Shown here one piece after another: positions 52,201-64,000 of a DNA stretch of 64,000 bases. Source of the stretch: Liopterus haemorrhoidalis (lineage: Eukaryota; Arthropoda; Insecta; Coleoptera; Dytiscidae); contig OZ020625.1 in assembly GCA_963971575.1 (NCBI GenBank), forward strand, positions 12,811,646-12,875,645, read 5' to 3'. Numbering within the stretch: the stretch's first letter is position 1; each line of letters begins with the position of its first letter. Both the position numbers and the translations under genes were made by a program. Under the pieces are notes generated by a model. That model ran no database searches and had not been told where the DNA came from. It saw nothing but the letters and a program-made list of their open reading frames with translations.

Positions 52201-53605
52201 CATTTATAATACGTTTTTTACTGTAAAGTTAATAATAAGGGAGTTAACTAAATTTTAACCACAAAATGGTTTTCCCGCCATAACTCTTTAAATATTTATC
52301 CAATCAAAGAATTGTTTTTGGATAAAATATTTGTCTTCTTATTTCCAACAACATTTATTATACGTTTTTTACTGTAAAATTATTAATAAGGGAGTTAACT
52401 AAATTTTAACCACAAAATGGTTTTCCCGCCATAACTCTTTAAATATTTATCCAATCAAAAAATTGTGTGTGGATAAAAGATTTGTCGTCTCATTTCCAAC
52501 AACATTTACTATACATTTTTGACTGTAAAGTTAATAATAAGGGAGTTAACTAAATTTTAACCACAAAATGGTTTTCCCGCCATAACTCTTTAAATATTTA
52601 TCCAATCAAAAAATTGTGTTTGGATAAAAGATTTGTCTTCTTATTTCCAACAACATTTATAATACGTTTTTTACTGTAAAGTTATTAATAAGGGAGTTAA
52701 CTAAATTTTAACCACAAATTGGTTTTCCCGCCATAACTCTTTAAATATTTATCCAATCAAAAAATTGTGTTTGGATAAAAGATTTGTCGTCTCATTTCCA
52801 ACAACATTTACGATACATTTTTGACTGTAAAGTTAATAATAAGAAAGTTAACTAAATTTTAACCTCAAAATAGTTTTCCCGCCATAACTCTTTGAATATT
52901 TATCCAATCAAAAAATTGTTTTGGGATAAAAGATTTGTCTTCTTATTTCCAACAACATTTATTATACGTTTTTTACTGTAAAGTTAATAATAAGGGAGTT
53001 AACTAAATTTTAACCACAAAATGGTTTTCCCGCCATAACTCTTTAAATATTTATCCAATCAAAAAATTGTGTTTGGATAAAAGATTTGTCGTCTCATTTC
53101 CAACAACATTTACTATACATTTTTGACTGTAAAGTTAATAATAAGGGAGTTAACTAAATTTTAACCACAAAATGGTTTTCCCGCCATAACTCTTTAAATA
53201 TTTATCCAATCAAAAAATTGTGTTTGGATAAAAGATTTGTCTTCTTATTTCCAACAACATTTATTATACGTTTTTTACTGTAAAGTTAATAATAAGGGAG
53301 TTAACTAAATTTTAACCACAAAATGGTTTTCCCGCCATAACTCTTTAAATATTTATCCAATCAAAAAATTGTGTTTGGATAAAAGATTTGTCGTCTCATT
53401 TCCAACAACATTTACTATACATTTTTGACTGTAAAGTTAATAATAAGAAAGTTAACTAAATTTTAACCTCAAAATAGTTTTCCCGCCATAACTCTTTGAA
53501 TATTTATCCAATCAAAAAATTGTTTTGGGATAAAAGATTTGTCTTCTTATTTCCAACAACATTTATTATACGTTTTTTACTGTAAAGTTAATAATAAGGG
53601 AGTTA
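49227..53605 (+). repeat. HOR copy, 29-mer (4379 bp)
   Basis: Same order as the copy at 41526. The B1 at position 8 (50284-50434) has A at base 50396, giving ATAATACG in a B1 background. The next copy shares this change and other B1 monomers lack it. Confidence 0.88.
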
Positions 53606-56600
53606 ACTAAATTTTAACCTCAAAATAGTTTTGCCGCCATAACTCTTTGAATATTTATCCAATCAAAAAATTGTTATTGGATAAAAGATTTGTCTTCTTA
53701 TTTCCAACAACATTTATAATACGTTTTTTACTGTAAAGTTAATAATAAGGGAGTTAACTAAATTTTAACCACAAAATGGTTTTCCCGCCATAACTCTTTA
53801 AATATTTATCCAATCAAAGAATTGTTTTTGGATAAAAGATTTGTCTTCTTATTTCCAACAACATTTATTATACGTTTTTTACTGTAAAATTATTAATAAG
53901 GGAGTTAACTAAATTTTAACCACAAAATGGTTTTCCCGCCATAACTCTTTAAATATTTATCCAATCAAAAAATTGTGTTGGGATAAAAGATTTGTCGTCT
54001 CATTTCCAACAACATTTACAATACATTTTTGACTGTAAAGTTAATAATAAGGGAGTTAACTAAATTTTAACCTCAAAATAGTTTTCCCGCCATAACTCTT
54101 TGAATATTTATCCAATCAAAAAATTGTTTTTGGATAAAAGATTTGTCTTCTTATTTCCAACAACATTTATAATACGTTTTTTACTGTAAAGTTATTAATA
54201 AGGGAGTTAACTAAATTTTAACCACAAATTGGTTTTCCCGCCATAACTCTTTAAATATTTATCCAATCAAAAAATTGTGTTTGGATAAAAGATTTGTCGT
54301 CTCATTTCCAACAACATTTACAAAACATTTTTGACTGTAAAGTTAATAATAAGAAAGTTAACTAAATTTTAACCTCAAAATAGTTTTCCCGCCATAACTC
54401 TTTGAATATTTATCCAATCAAAAAATTGTTTTGGGATAAAAGATTTGTCTTCTTATTTCCAACAACATTTATTATACGTTTTTTACTGTAAAGTTAATAA
54501 TAAGGGAGTTAACTAAATTTTAACCACAAAATGGTTTTCCCGCCATAACTCTTTAAATATTTATCCAATCAAAAAATTGTGTTTGGATAAAAGATTTGTC
54601 TTCTTATTTCCAACAACATTTATAATACCTTTTTTACTGTAAAGTTAATAATAAGGGAGTTAACTAAATTTTAACCACAAAATGGTTTTCCCGCCATAAC
54701 TCTTTAAATATTTATCCAATCAAAGAATTGTTTTTGGATAAAAGATTTGTCTTCTTATTTCCAACAACATTTATAATACGTTTTTTACTGTAAAATTATT
54801 AATAAGGGAGTTAACTAAATTTTAACCACAAAATGGTTTTCCCGCCATAACTCTTTAAATATTTATCCAATCAAAAAATTGTGTTTGGATAAAAGATTTG
54901 TCTTCTTATTTCCAACAACATTTATAATACGTTTTTTACTGTAAAGTTAATAATAAGGGAGTTAACTAAATTTTAACCACAAAATGGTTTTCCCGCCATA
55001 ACTCTTTAAATATTTATCCAATCAAAGAATTGTTTTTGGATAAAAGATTTGTCTTCTTATTTCCAACAACATTTATTATACGTTTTTTACTGTAAAATTA
55101 TTAATAAGGGAGTTAACTAAATTTTAACCACAAAATGGTTTTCCCGCCATAACTCTTTAAATATTTATCCAATCAAAAAATTGTGTTGGGATAAAAGATT
55201 TGTCGTCTCATTTCCAACAACATTTACAATACATTTTTGACTGTAAAGTTAATAATAAGGGAGTTAACTAAATTTTAACCTCAAAATAGTTTTCCCGCCA
55301 TAACTCTTTGAATATTTATCCAATCAAAAAATTGTTTTTGGATAAAAGATTTGTCTTCTTATTTCCAACAACATTTATAATACGTTTTTTACTGTAAAGT
55401 TATTAATAAGGGAGTTAACTAAATTTTAACCACAAATTGGTTTTCCCGCCATAACTCTTTAAATATTTATCCAATCAAAAAATTGTGTTTGGATAAAAGA
55501 TTTGTCGTCTCATTTCCAACAACATTTACGATACATTTTTGACTGTAAAGTTAATAATAAGAAAGTTAACTAAATTTTAACCTCAAAATAGTTTTCCCGC
55601 CATAACTCTTTGAATATTTATCCAATCAAAAAATTGTTTTGGGATAAAAGATTTGTCTTCTTATTTCCAACAACATTTATTATACGTTTTTTACTGTAAA
55701 GTTATTAATAAGGGAGTTAACTAAATTTTAACCACAAAATGGTTTTCCCGCCATAACTCTTTAAATATTTATCCAATCAAAAAATTGTGTTGGGATAAAA
55801 GATTTGTCGTCTCATTTCCAACAACATTTACAATACATTTTTGACTGTAAAGTTAATAATAAGGGAGTTAACTAAATTTTAACCACAAAATGGTTTTCCC
55901 GCCATAACTCTTTAAATATTTATCCAATCAAAAAATTGTGTTTGGATAAAAGATTTGTCGTCTCATTTCCAACAACATTTACTATACATTTTTGACTGTA
56001 AAGTTAATAATAAGGGAGTTAACTAAATTTTAACCACAAAATGGTTTTCCCGCCATAACTCTTTAAATATTTATCCAATCAAAAAATTGTGTTGGGATAA
56101 AAGATTTGTCGTCTCATTTCCAACAACATTTACTGTACATTTTTGACTGTAAAGTTAATAATAAGGGAGTTAACTAAATTTTAACCACAAAATGGTTTTC
56201 CCGGTATAACTCTTTAAATATTTATCCAATCAAAAAATTGTTTTTGGATAAAAGATTTGTCTTCTTATTTCCAACAATATTTATAATACGTTTTTTACTG
56301 TTAAATTATTAATAAGGGAGTTAACTAAATTTTAACCACAAAATGGTTTTCCCGCCATAACTCTTTAAATATTTATCCAATCAAAAAATTGTGTTTGGAT
56401 AAAAGATTTGTCGTCTCATTTCCAACAACATTTACTATACATTTTTGACTGTAAAGTTAATAATAATGGAGTTAACTAAATTTTAACCACAAAATGGTTT
56501 TCCCGCCATAACTCTTTAAATATTTATCCAATCAAAAAATTGTGTTTGGATAAAAGATTTGTCTTCTTATTTCCAACAACATTTATAATACGTTTTTTAC

Positions 56601-57984
56601 TGTAAAGTTAATAATAAGGGAGTTAACTAAATTTTAACCACAAAATGGTTTTCCCGCCATAACTCTTTAAATATTTATCCAATCAAAGAATTGTTTTTGG
56701 ATAAAATATTTGTCTTCTTATTTCCAACAACATTTATTATACGTTTTTTACTGTAAAATTATTAATAAGGGAGTTAACTAAATTTTAACCACAAAATGGT
56801 TTTCCCGCCATAACTCTTTAAATATTTATCCAATCAAAAAATTGTGTGTGGATAAAAGATTTGTCGTCTCATTTCCAACAACATTTACTATACATTTTTG
56901 ACTGTAAAGTTAATAATAAGGGAGTTAACTAAATTTTAACCACAAAATGGTTTTCCCGCCATAACTCTTTAAATATTTATCCAATCAAAAAATTGTGTTT
57001 GGATAAAAGATTTGTCTTCTTATTTCCAACAACATTTATAATACGTTTTTTACTGTAAAGTTATTAATAAGGGAGTTAACTAAATTTTAACCACAAATTG
57101 GTTTTCCCGCCATAACTCTTTAAATATTTATCCAATCAAAAAATTGTGTTTGGATAAAAGATTTGTCGTCTCATTTCCAACAACATTTACGATACATTTT
57201 TGACTGTAAAGTTAATAATAAGAAAGTTAACTAAATTTTAACCTCAAAATAGTTTTCCCGCCATAACTCTTTGAATATTTATCCAATCAAAAAATTGTTT
57301 TGGGATAAAAGATTTGTCTTCTTATTTCCAACAACATTTATTATACGTTTTTTACTGTAAAGTTAATAATAAGGGAGTTAACTAAATTTTAACCACAAAA
57401 TGGTTTTCCCGCCATAACTCTTTAAATATTTATCCAATCAAAAAATTGTGTTTGGATAAAAGATTTGTCGTCTCATTTCCAACAACATTTACTATACATT
57501 TTTGACTGTAAAGTTAATAATAAGGGAGTTAACTAAATTTTAACCACAAAATGGTTTTCCCGCCATAACTCTTTAAATATTTATCCAATCAAAAAATTGT
57601 GTTTGGATAAAAGATTTGTCTTCTTATTTCCAACAACATTTATTATACGTTTTTTACTGTAAAGTTAATAATAAGGGAGTTAACTAAATTTTAACCACAA
57701 AATGGTTTTCCCGCCATAACTCTTTAAATATTTATCCAATCAAAAAATTGTGTTTGGATAAAAGATTTGTCGTCTCATTTCCAACAACATTTACTATACA
57801 TTTTTGACTGTAAAGTTAATAATAAGAAAGTTAACTAAATTTTAACCTCAAAATAGTTTTCCCGCCATAACTCTTTGAATATTTATCCAATCAAAAAATT
57901 GTTTTGGGATAAAAGATTTGTCTTCTTATTTCCAACAACATTTATTATACGTTTTTTACTGTAAAGTTAATAATAAGGGAGTTA
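53606..57984 (+). repeat. HOR copy, 29-mer (4379 bp)
   Basis: Same order as 49227-53605, and shares its private A (base 54775 here). The two copies look like a direct tandem duplication of one 29-mer. Confidence 0.88.
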
Positions 57985-60900
57985 ACTAAATTTTAACCTC
58001 AAAATAGTTTTGCCGCCATAACTCTTTGAATATTTATCCAATCAAAAAATTGTTATTGGATAAAAGATTTGTCTTCTTATTTCCAACAACATTTATAATA
58101 CGTTTTTTACTGTAAAGTTAATAATAAGGGAGTTAACTAAATTTTAACCACAAAATGGTTTTCCCGCCATAACTCTTTAAATATTTATCCAATCAAAGAA
58201 TTGTTTTTGGATAAAAGATTTGTCTTCTTATTTCCAACAACATTTATTATACGTTTTTTACTGTAAAATTATTAATAAGGGAGTTAACTAAATTTTAACC
58301 ACAAAATGGTTTTCCCGCCATAACTCTTTAAATATTTATCCAATCAAAAAATTGTGTTGGGATAAAAGATTTGTCGTCTCATTTCCAACAACATTTACAA
58401 TACATTTTTGACTGTAAAGTTAATAATAAGGGAGTTAACTAAATTTTAACCTCAAAATAGTTTTCCCGCCATAACTCTTTGAATATTTATCCAATCAAAA
58501 AATTGTTTTTGGATAAAAGATTTGTCTTCTTATTTCCAACAACATTTATAATACGTTTTTTACTGTAAAGTTATTAATAAGGGAGTTAACTAAATTTTAA
58601 CCACAAATTGGTTTTCCCGCCATAACTCTTTAAATATTTATCCAATCAAAAAATTGTGTTTGGATAAAAGATTTGTCGTCTCATTTCCAACAACATTTAC
58701 AAAACATTTTTGACTGTAAAGTTAATAATAAGAAAGTTAACTAAATTTTAACCTCAAAATAGTTTTCCCGCCATAACTCTTTGAATATTTATCCAATCAA
58801 AAAATTGTTTTGGGATAAAAGATTTGTCTTCTTATTTCCAACAACATTTATTATACGTTTTTTACTGTAAAGTTAATAATAAGGGAGTTAACTAAATTTT
58901 AACCACAAAATGGTTTTCCCGCCATAACTCTTTAAATATTTATCCAATCAAAAAATTGTGTTTGGATAAAAGATTTGTCTTCTTATTTCCAACAACATTT
59001 ATAATACCTTTTTTACTGTAAAGTTAATAATAAGGGAGTTAACTAAATTTTAACCACAAAATGGTTTTCCCGCCATAACTCTTTAAATATTTATCCAATC
59101 AAAGAATTGTTTTTGGATAAAAGATTTGTCTTCTTATTTCCAACAACATTTATTATACGTTTTTTACTGTAAAATTATTAATAAGGGAGTTAACTAAATT
59201 TTAACCACAAAATGGTTTTCCCGCCATAACTCTTTAAATATTTATCCAATCAAAAAATTGTGTTTGGATAAAAGATTTGTCTTCTTATTTCCAACAACAT
59301 TTATAATACGTTTTTTACTGTAAAGTTAATAATAAGGGAGTTAACTAAATTTTAACCACAAAATGGTTTTCCCGCCATAACTCTTTAAATATTTATCCAA
59401 TCAAAGAATTGTTTTTGGATAAAAGATTTGTCTTCTTATTTCCAACAACATTTATTATACGTTTTTTACTGTAAAATTATTAATAAGGGAGTTAACTAAA
59501 TTTTAACCACAAAATGGTTTTCCCGCCATAACTCTTTAAATATTTATCCAATCAAAAAATTGTGTTGGGATAAAAGATTTGTCGTCTCATTTCCAACAAC
59601 ATTTACAATACATTTTTGACTGTAAAGTTAATAATAAGGGAGTTAACTAAATTTTAACCTCAAAATAGTTTTCCCGCCATAACTCTTTGAATATTTATCC
59701 AATCAAAAAATTGTTTTTGGATAAAAGATTTGTCTTCTTATTTCCAACAACATTTATAATACGTTTTTTACTGTAAAGTTATTAATAAGGGAGTTAACTA
59801 AATTTTAACCACAAATTGGTTTTCCCGCCATAACTCTTTAAATATTTATCCAATCAAAAAATTGTGTTTGGATAAAAGATTTGTCGTCTCATTTCCAACA
59901 ACATTTACGATACATTTTTGACTGTAAAGTTAATAATAAGAAAGTTAACTAAATTTTAACCTCAAAATAGTTTTCCCGCCATAACTCTTTGAATATTTAT
60001 CCAATCAAAAAATTGTTTTGGGATAAAAGATTTGTCTTCTTATTTCCAACAACATTTATTATACGTTTTTTACTGTAAAGTTATTAATAAGGGAGTTAAC
60101 TAAATTTTAACCACAAAATGGTTTTCCCGCCATAACTCTTTAAATATTTATCCAATCAAAAAATTGTGTTGGGATAAAAGATTTGTCGTCTCATTTCCAA
60201 CAACATTTACAATACATTTTTGACTGTAAAGTTAATAATAAGGGAGTTAACTAAATTTTAACCACAAAATGGTTTTCCCGCCATAACTCTTTAAATATTT
60301 ATCCAATCAAAAAATTGTGTTTGGATAAAAGATTTGTCGTCTCATTTCCAACAACATTTACTATACATTTTTGACTGTAAAGTTAATAATAAGGGAGTTA
60401 ACTAAATTTTAACCACAAAATGGTTTTCCCGCCATAACTCTTTAAATATTTATCCAATCAAAAAATTGTGTTGGGATAAAAGATTTGTCGTCTCATTTCC
60501 AACAACATTTACTGTACATTTTTGACTGTAAAGTTAATAATAAGGGAGTTAACTAAATTTTAACCACAAAATGGTTTTCCCGGTATAACTCTTTAAATAT
60601 TTATCCAATCAAAAAATTGTTTTTGGATAAAAGATTTGTCTTCTTATTTCCAACAATATTTATAATACGTTTTTTACTGTTAAATTATTAATAAGGGAGT
60701 TAACTAAATTTTAACCACAAAATGGTTTTCCCGCCATAACTCTTTAAATATTTATCCAATCAAAAAATTGTGTTTGGATAAAAGATTTGTCGTCTCATTT
60801 CCAACAACATTTACTATACATTTTTGACTGTAAAGTTAATAATAATGGAGTTAACTAAATTTTAACCACAAAATGGTTTTCCCGCCATAACTCTTTAAAT

Positions 60901-62967
60901 ATTTATCCAATCAAAAAATTGTGTTTGGATAAAAGATTTGTCTTCTTATTTCCAACAACATTTATAATACGTTTTTTACTGTAAAGTTAATAATAAGGGA
61001 GTTAACTAAATTTTAACCACAAAATGGTTTTCCCGCCATAACTCTTTAAATATTTATCCAATCAAAGAATTGTTTTTGGATAAAATATTTGTCTTCTTAT
61101 TTCCAACAACATTTATTATACGTTTTTTACTGTAAAATTATTAATAAGGGAGTTAACTAAATTTTAACCACAAAATGGTTTTCCCGCCATAACTCTTTAA
61201 ATATTTATCCAATCAAAAAATTGTGTGTGGATAAAAGATTTGTCGTCTCATTTCCAACAACATTTACTATACATTTTTGACTGTAAAGTTAATAATAAGG
61301 GAGTTAACTAAATTTTAACCTCAAAATAGTTTTCCCGCCATAACTCTTTGAATATTTATCCAATCAAAAAATTGTTTTTGGATAAAAGATTTGTCTTCCT
61401 ATTTCCAACAACATTTTTAATACGTTTTTTACTGTAAAGTTATTAATAAGGGAGTTAACTAAATTTTAACCACAAAATGGTTTTCCCGCCATAACTCTTT
61501 AAATATTTATCCAATCAAAAAATTGTGTTTGGATAAAAGATTTGTCGTCTCATTTCCAACAACATTTACTATACATTTTTGACTGTGAAGTTAATAATAA
61601 GGGAGTTAACTAAATTTTAACCACAAAATGGTTTTCCCGCCATAACTCTTTAAATATTTATCCAATCAAAGAATTGTTTTTGGATAAAATATTTGTCTTC
61701 TTATTTCCAACAACATTTATTATACGTTTTTTACTGTAAAATTATTAATAAGGGAGTTAACTAAATTTTAACCACAAAATGGTTTTCCCGCCATAACTCT
61801 TTAAATATTTATCCAATCAAAAAATTGTGTTGGGATAAAAGATTTGTCGTCTCATTTCCAACAACATTTACAATACATTTTTGACTGTAAAGTTAATAAT
61901 AAGGGAGTTAACTAAATTTTAACCTCAAAATAGTTTTCCCGCCATAACTCTTTGAATATTTATCCAATCAAAAAATTGTTTTTGGATAAAAGATTTGTCT
62001 TCTTATTTCCAACAACATTTATAATACGTTTTTTACTGTAAAGTTATTAATAAGGGAGTTAACTAAATTTTAACCACAAATTGGTTTTCCCGCCATAACT
62101 CTTTAAATATTTATCCAATCAAAAAATTGTGTTTGGATAAAAGATTTGTCGTCTCATTTCCAACAACATTTACGATACATTTTTGACTGTAAAGTTAATA
62201 ATAAGAAAGTTAACTAAATTTTAACCTCAAAATAGTTTTCCCGCCATAACTCTTTGAATATTTATCCAATCAAAAAATTGTTTTGGGATAAAAGATTTGT
62301 CTTCTTATTTCCAACAACATTTATTATACGTTTTTTACTGTAAAGTTAATAATAAGGGAGTTAACTAAATTTTAACCACAAAATGGTTTTCCCGCCATAA
62401 CTCTTTAAATATTTATCCAATCAAAAAATTGTGTTTGGATAAAAGATTTGTCGTCTCATTTCCAACAACATTTACTATACATTTTTGACTGTAAAGTTAA
62501 TAATAAGGGAGTTAACTAAATTTTAACCACAAAATGGTTTTCCCGCCATAACTCTTTAAATATTTATCCAATCAAAAAATTGTGTTTGGATAAAAGATTT
62601 GTCTTCTTATTTCCAACAACATTTATTATACGTTTTTTACTGTAAAGTTAATAATAAGGGAGTTAACTAAATTTTAACCACAAAATGGTTTTCCCGCCAT
62701 AACTCTTTAAATATTTATCCAATCAAAAAATTGTGTTTGGATAAAAGATTTGTCGTCTCATTTCCAACAACATTTACTATACATTTTTGACTGTAAAGTT
62801 AATAATAAGAAAGTTAACTAAATTTTAACCTCAAAATAGTTTTCCCGCCATAACTCTTTGAATATTTATCCAATCAAAAAATTGTTTTGGGATAAAAGAT
62901 TTGTCTTCTTATTTCCAACAACATTTATTATACGTTTTTTACTGTAAAGTTAATAATAAGGGAGTTA
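57985..62967 (+). repeat. HOR copy, 33-mer (4983 bp), longest regular unit
   Basis: The only complete unit containing C3-A6-B4-A1-C1-A2-C4-A3 (positions 23-30) between one E and the next. C3 is at 61307 and A6 at 61458. The same order for positions 7-33 is seen at 11326-15251 apart from one missing B4. The 29-, 25-, 22-, 17- and 7-mers are most simply read as deletions from this form, although duplication from a shorter unit cannot be excluded. Confidence 0.88.
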
Positions 62968-64000
62968 ACTAAATTTTAACCTCAAAATAGTTTTGCCGCC
63001 ATAACTCTTTGAATATTTATCCAATCAAAAAATTGTTATTGGATAAAAGATTTGTCTTCTTATTTCCAACAACATTTATCATACGTTTTTTACTGTAAAG
63101 TTATTAATAAGGGAGTTAACTAAATTTTAACCACAAAATGGTTTTCCCGCCATAACTCTTTAAATATTTATCCAATCAAAAAATTGTGTTTGGATAAAAG
63201 ATTTGTCGTCTCATTTCCAACAACATTTACAATACATTTTTGACTGTAAAGTTAATAATAAGGGAGTTAACTAAATTTTAACCACAAAATTGTTTTCCCG
63301 CCATAACTCTTTGAATATTTATCCAATCAAAAAATTGTTGTGGGATAAAAGATTTGTCTTCTTATTTCCAACAACATTTATTATACGTTTTTTACTGTAA
63401 AGTTAATAATAAGGGAGTTAACTAAATTTTAACCTCAAAATAGTTTTCCCGCCATAACTCTTTGAATATTTATCCAATCAAAAAATTGTTATTGGATAAA
63501 AGATTTGTCTTCTTATTTCCAACAACATTTATCATACGTTTTTTACTGTAAAGTTATTAATAAGGGAGTTAACTAAATTTTAACCACAAAATGGTTTTCC
63601 CGCCATAACTCTTTGAATATTTATCCAATCAAAAAATTGTTATTGGATAAAAGATTTGTCTTCTTATTTCCAACAACATTTATAATACGTTTTTTACTGT
63701 AAAGTTATTAATAAGGGAGTTAACTAAATTTTAACCACAAATTGGTTTTCCCGCCATAACTCTTTAAATATTTATCCAATCAAAAAATTGTGTTTGGATA
63801 AAAGATTTGTCGTCTCATTTCCAACAACATTTACACTACATTTTTGACTGTAAAGTTAATAATAAGGGAGTTAACTAAATTTTAACCACAAAATGGTTTT
63901 CCCGGCATAACTCTTTAAATATTTATCCAATCAAAAAATTGTGTTTGGATAAAAGATTTGTCGTCTCATTTCCAACAACATTTACTATACATTTTTGACT
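62968..64000 (+). repeat. Atypical terminal block (second version of the 9061-10117 block)
   Basis: It begins with an E variant (ATCATACG, GTTATTAA). Then come an A with ACAATACA (63119), a monomer with AAAATTG, TTTGAAT and TTGTGGG (63270), an E-like monomer without G28 (63421), a G22/G44 monomer with TTATTGG (63572), an A with T20 and ACACTACA (63723), and a 127-bp partial monomer with CCCGGCATAAC (63874). The order matches monomers 62-67 at 9212-10117, with several substitutions between the two. Confidence 0.85.

Larger units (their letters stand above)
1..64000 (+). repeat. Satellite DNA array, 151-bp monomer, 423.8 copies
   Basis: A single tandem array fills the window. Each monomer is taken to start at ACTAAATTTT and end at GGGAGTTA. 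Starts fall at 1, 152, 303, 454, 605 and so on; checks along the window (9967, 15252, 20839, 32315, 40469, 62968, 63874) all equal 151(n-1)+1, so there is no net indel. Monomers differ only by substitutions at about 25 positions. A typical monomer has 41 G+C of 151. There is roughly one HpaI site (GTTAAC) per junction. No unrelated sequence interrupts the array. Such long, homogeneous, HOR-organised arrays are known from eukaryotic centromeric and pericentromeric heterochromatin; that this one is centromeric is inference. Confidence 0.98.

Noticed and set aside
1..64000. CRISPR array
   Set aside because: Repeats are 151 bp and directly abut each other with no unique spacers, and no cas genes are present.
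1..64000. Protein-coding minisatellite or repeat protein
   Set aside because: TAA stops fall in all three forward frames within positions 3-37 of the monomer, and reverse stops in all frames by position 60. The 151-bp unit also shifts frame each monomer.
1..64000. Transposon or LTR array
   Set aside because: No terminal repeats, target-site duplications, transposase or reverse transcriptase coding sequence. The unit has no unique internal region.
1..64000. Telomeric or simple-sequence repeat
   Set aside because: No TTAGGG, TTAGG or TTTAGGG tracts, and no microsatellite run. The unit is complex and 151 bp long.
1..64000. rRNA, tRNA or snRNA gene cluster
   Set aside because: The monomer is AT-rich, has no tRNA-like cloverleaf and no recognisable rRNA or snRNA core, and lacks a pol III terminator arrangement.
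1..64000. Assignment to a named satellite family or species
   Set aside because: I do not recognise the 151-bp monomer. A search of satellite databases and genome assemblies would decide it, and a guess would not be supported.

Overview
The whole window is one uninterrupted satellite DNA array. I see no gene, RNA gene or mobile element. A 151-bp, AT-rich monomer (about 27% G+C, counted on one typical monomer) is repeated head to tail on the + strand from the first base to the last. That makes 423 full monomers plus a 127-bp partial one. The register never slips: with monomer 1 starting at base 1, monomer n starts at 151(n-1)+1, and the last starts at 63874, so I find no net indel in 64 kb. 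Stop codons in all three frames on both strands fall within the first ~60 bases of each monomer, and 151 is not a multiple of 3, so no meaningful ORF can exist. This layout is typical of (peri)centromeric or other constitutive heterochromatin in a eukaryote. The species cannot be named from the sequence, and the array continues past both ends.

Monomers fall into two large groups. Group I (types A1-A9) has G90, C94, C112, A118 and G124. Group II (types B, C, D, E) has T90, T94, T112, G118 and T124. About 20 subtypes can be told apart by a few diagnostic bases, and they recur in a fixed order. This is a higher-order repeat (HOR). The longest regular unit is 33 monomers (4983 bp): E-B1-A1-C1-A7-C4-B5-B1-B2-B1-A1-C1-A2-C2-A1-A3-A4-D-A8-B2-B4-A5-C3-A6-B4-A1-C1-A2-C4-A3-B3-A9-C4. 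It is complete once, at 57985-62967. Other copies read as deletion or duplication derivatives: 29-mers (41526, 49227, 53606), 25-mers (20839, 29446), a 22-mer (45905), a 32-mer (24614), a 37-mer (15252), and alternating 7-mers and 17-mers that form a secondary 24-mer repeat (33221-41525).

Region by region: 1-6191 holds two overlapping partial HOR copies made by a 15-monomer duplication. 6192-15251 is a disordered stretch with an unusual block at 9061-10117. 15252-33220 holds 37-, 25-, 32- and 25-mer copies. 33221-41525 is the 7/17 alternation. 41526-62967 holds the most regular copies (29, 22, 29, 29, 33). 62968-64000 enters a second version of the unusual block. Hybrid monomers mark several junctions, as expected from unequal crossing-over in register.

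Within each monomer I see four candidate sites: a 9-bp perfect inverted repeat around a 14-base loop (positions 49-80), a smaller hairpin (11-25), an E2F-like TTTCCCGC (25-32), and on the minus strand a degenerate CENP-B-box-like 17-mer (91-107). All functional readings are inference. Subtype assignments were made by eye from diagnostic bases, so scattered single substitutions may be missed.
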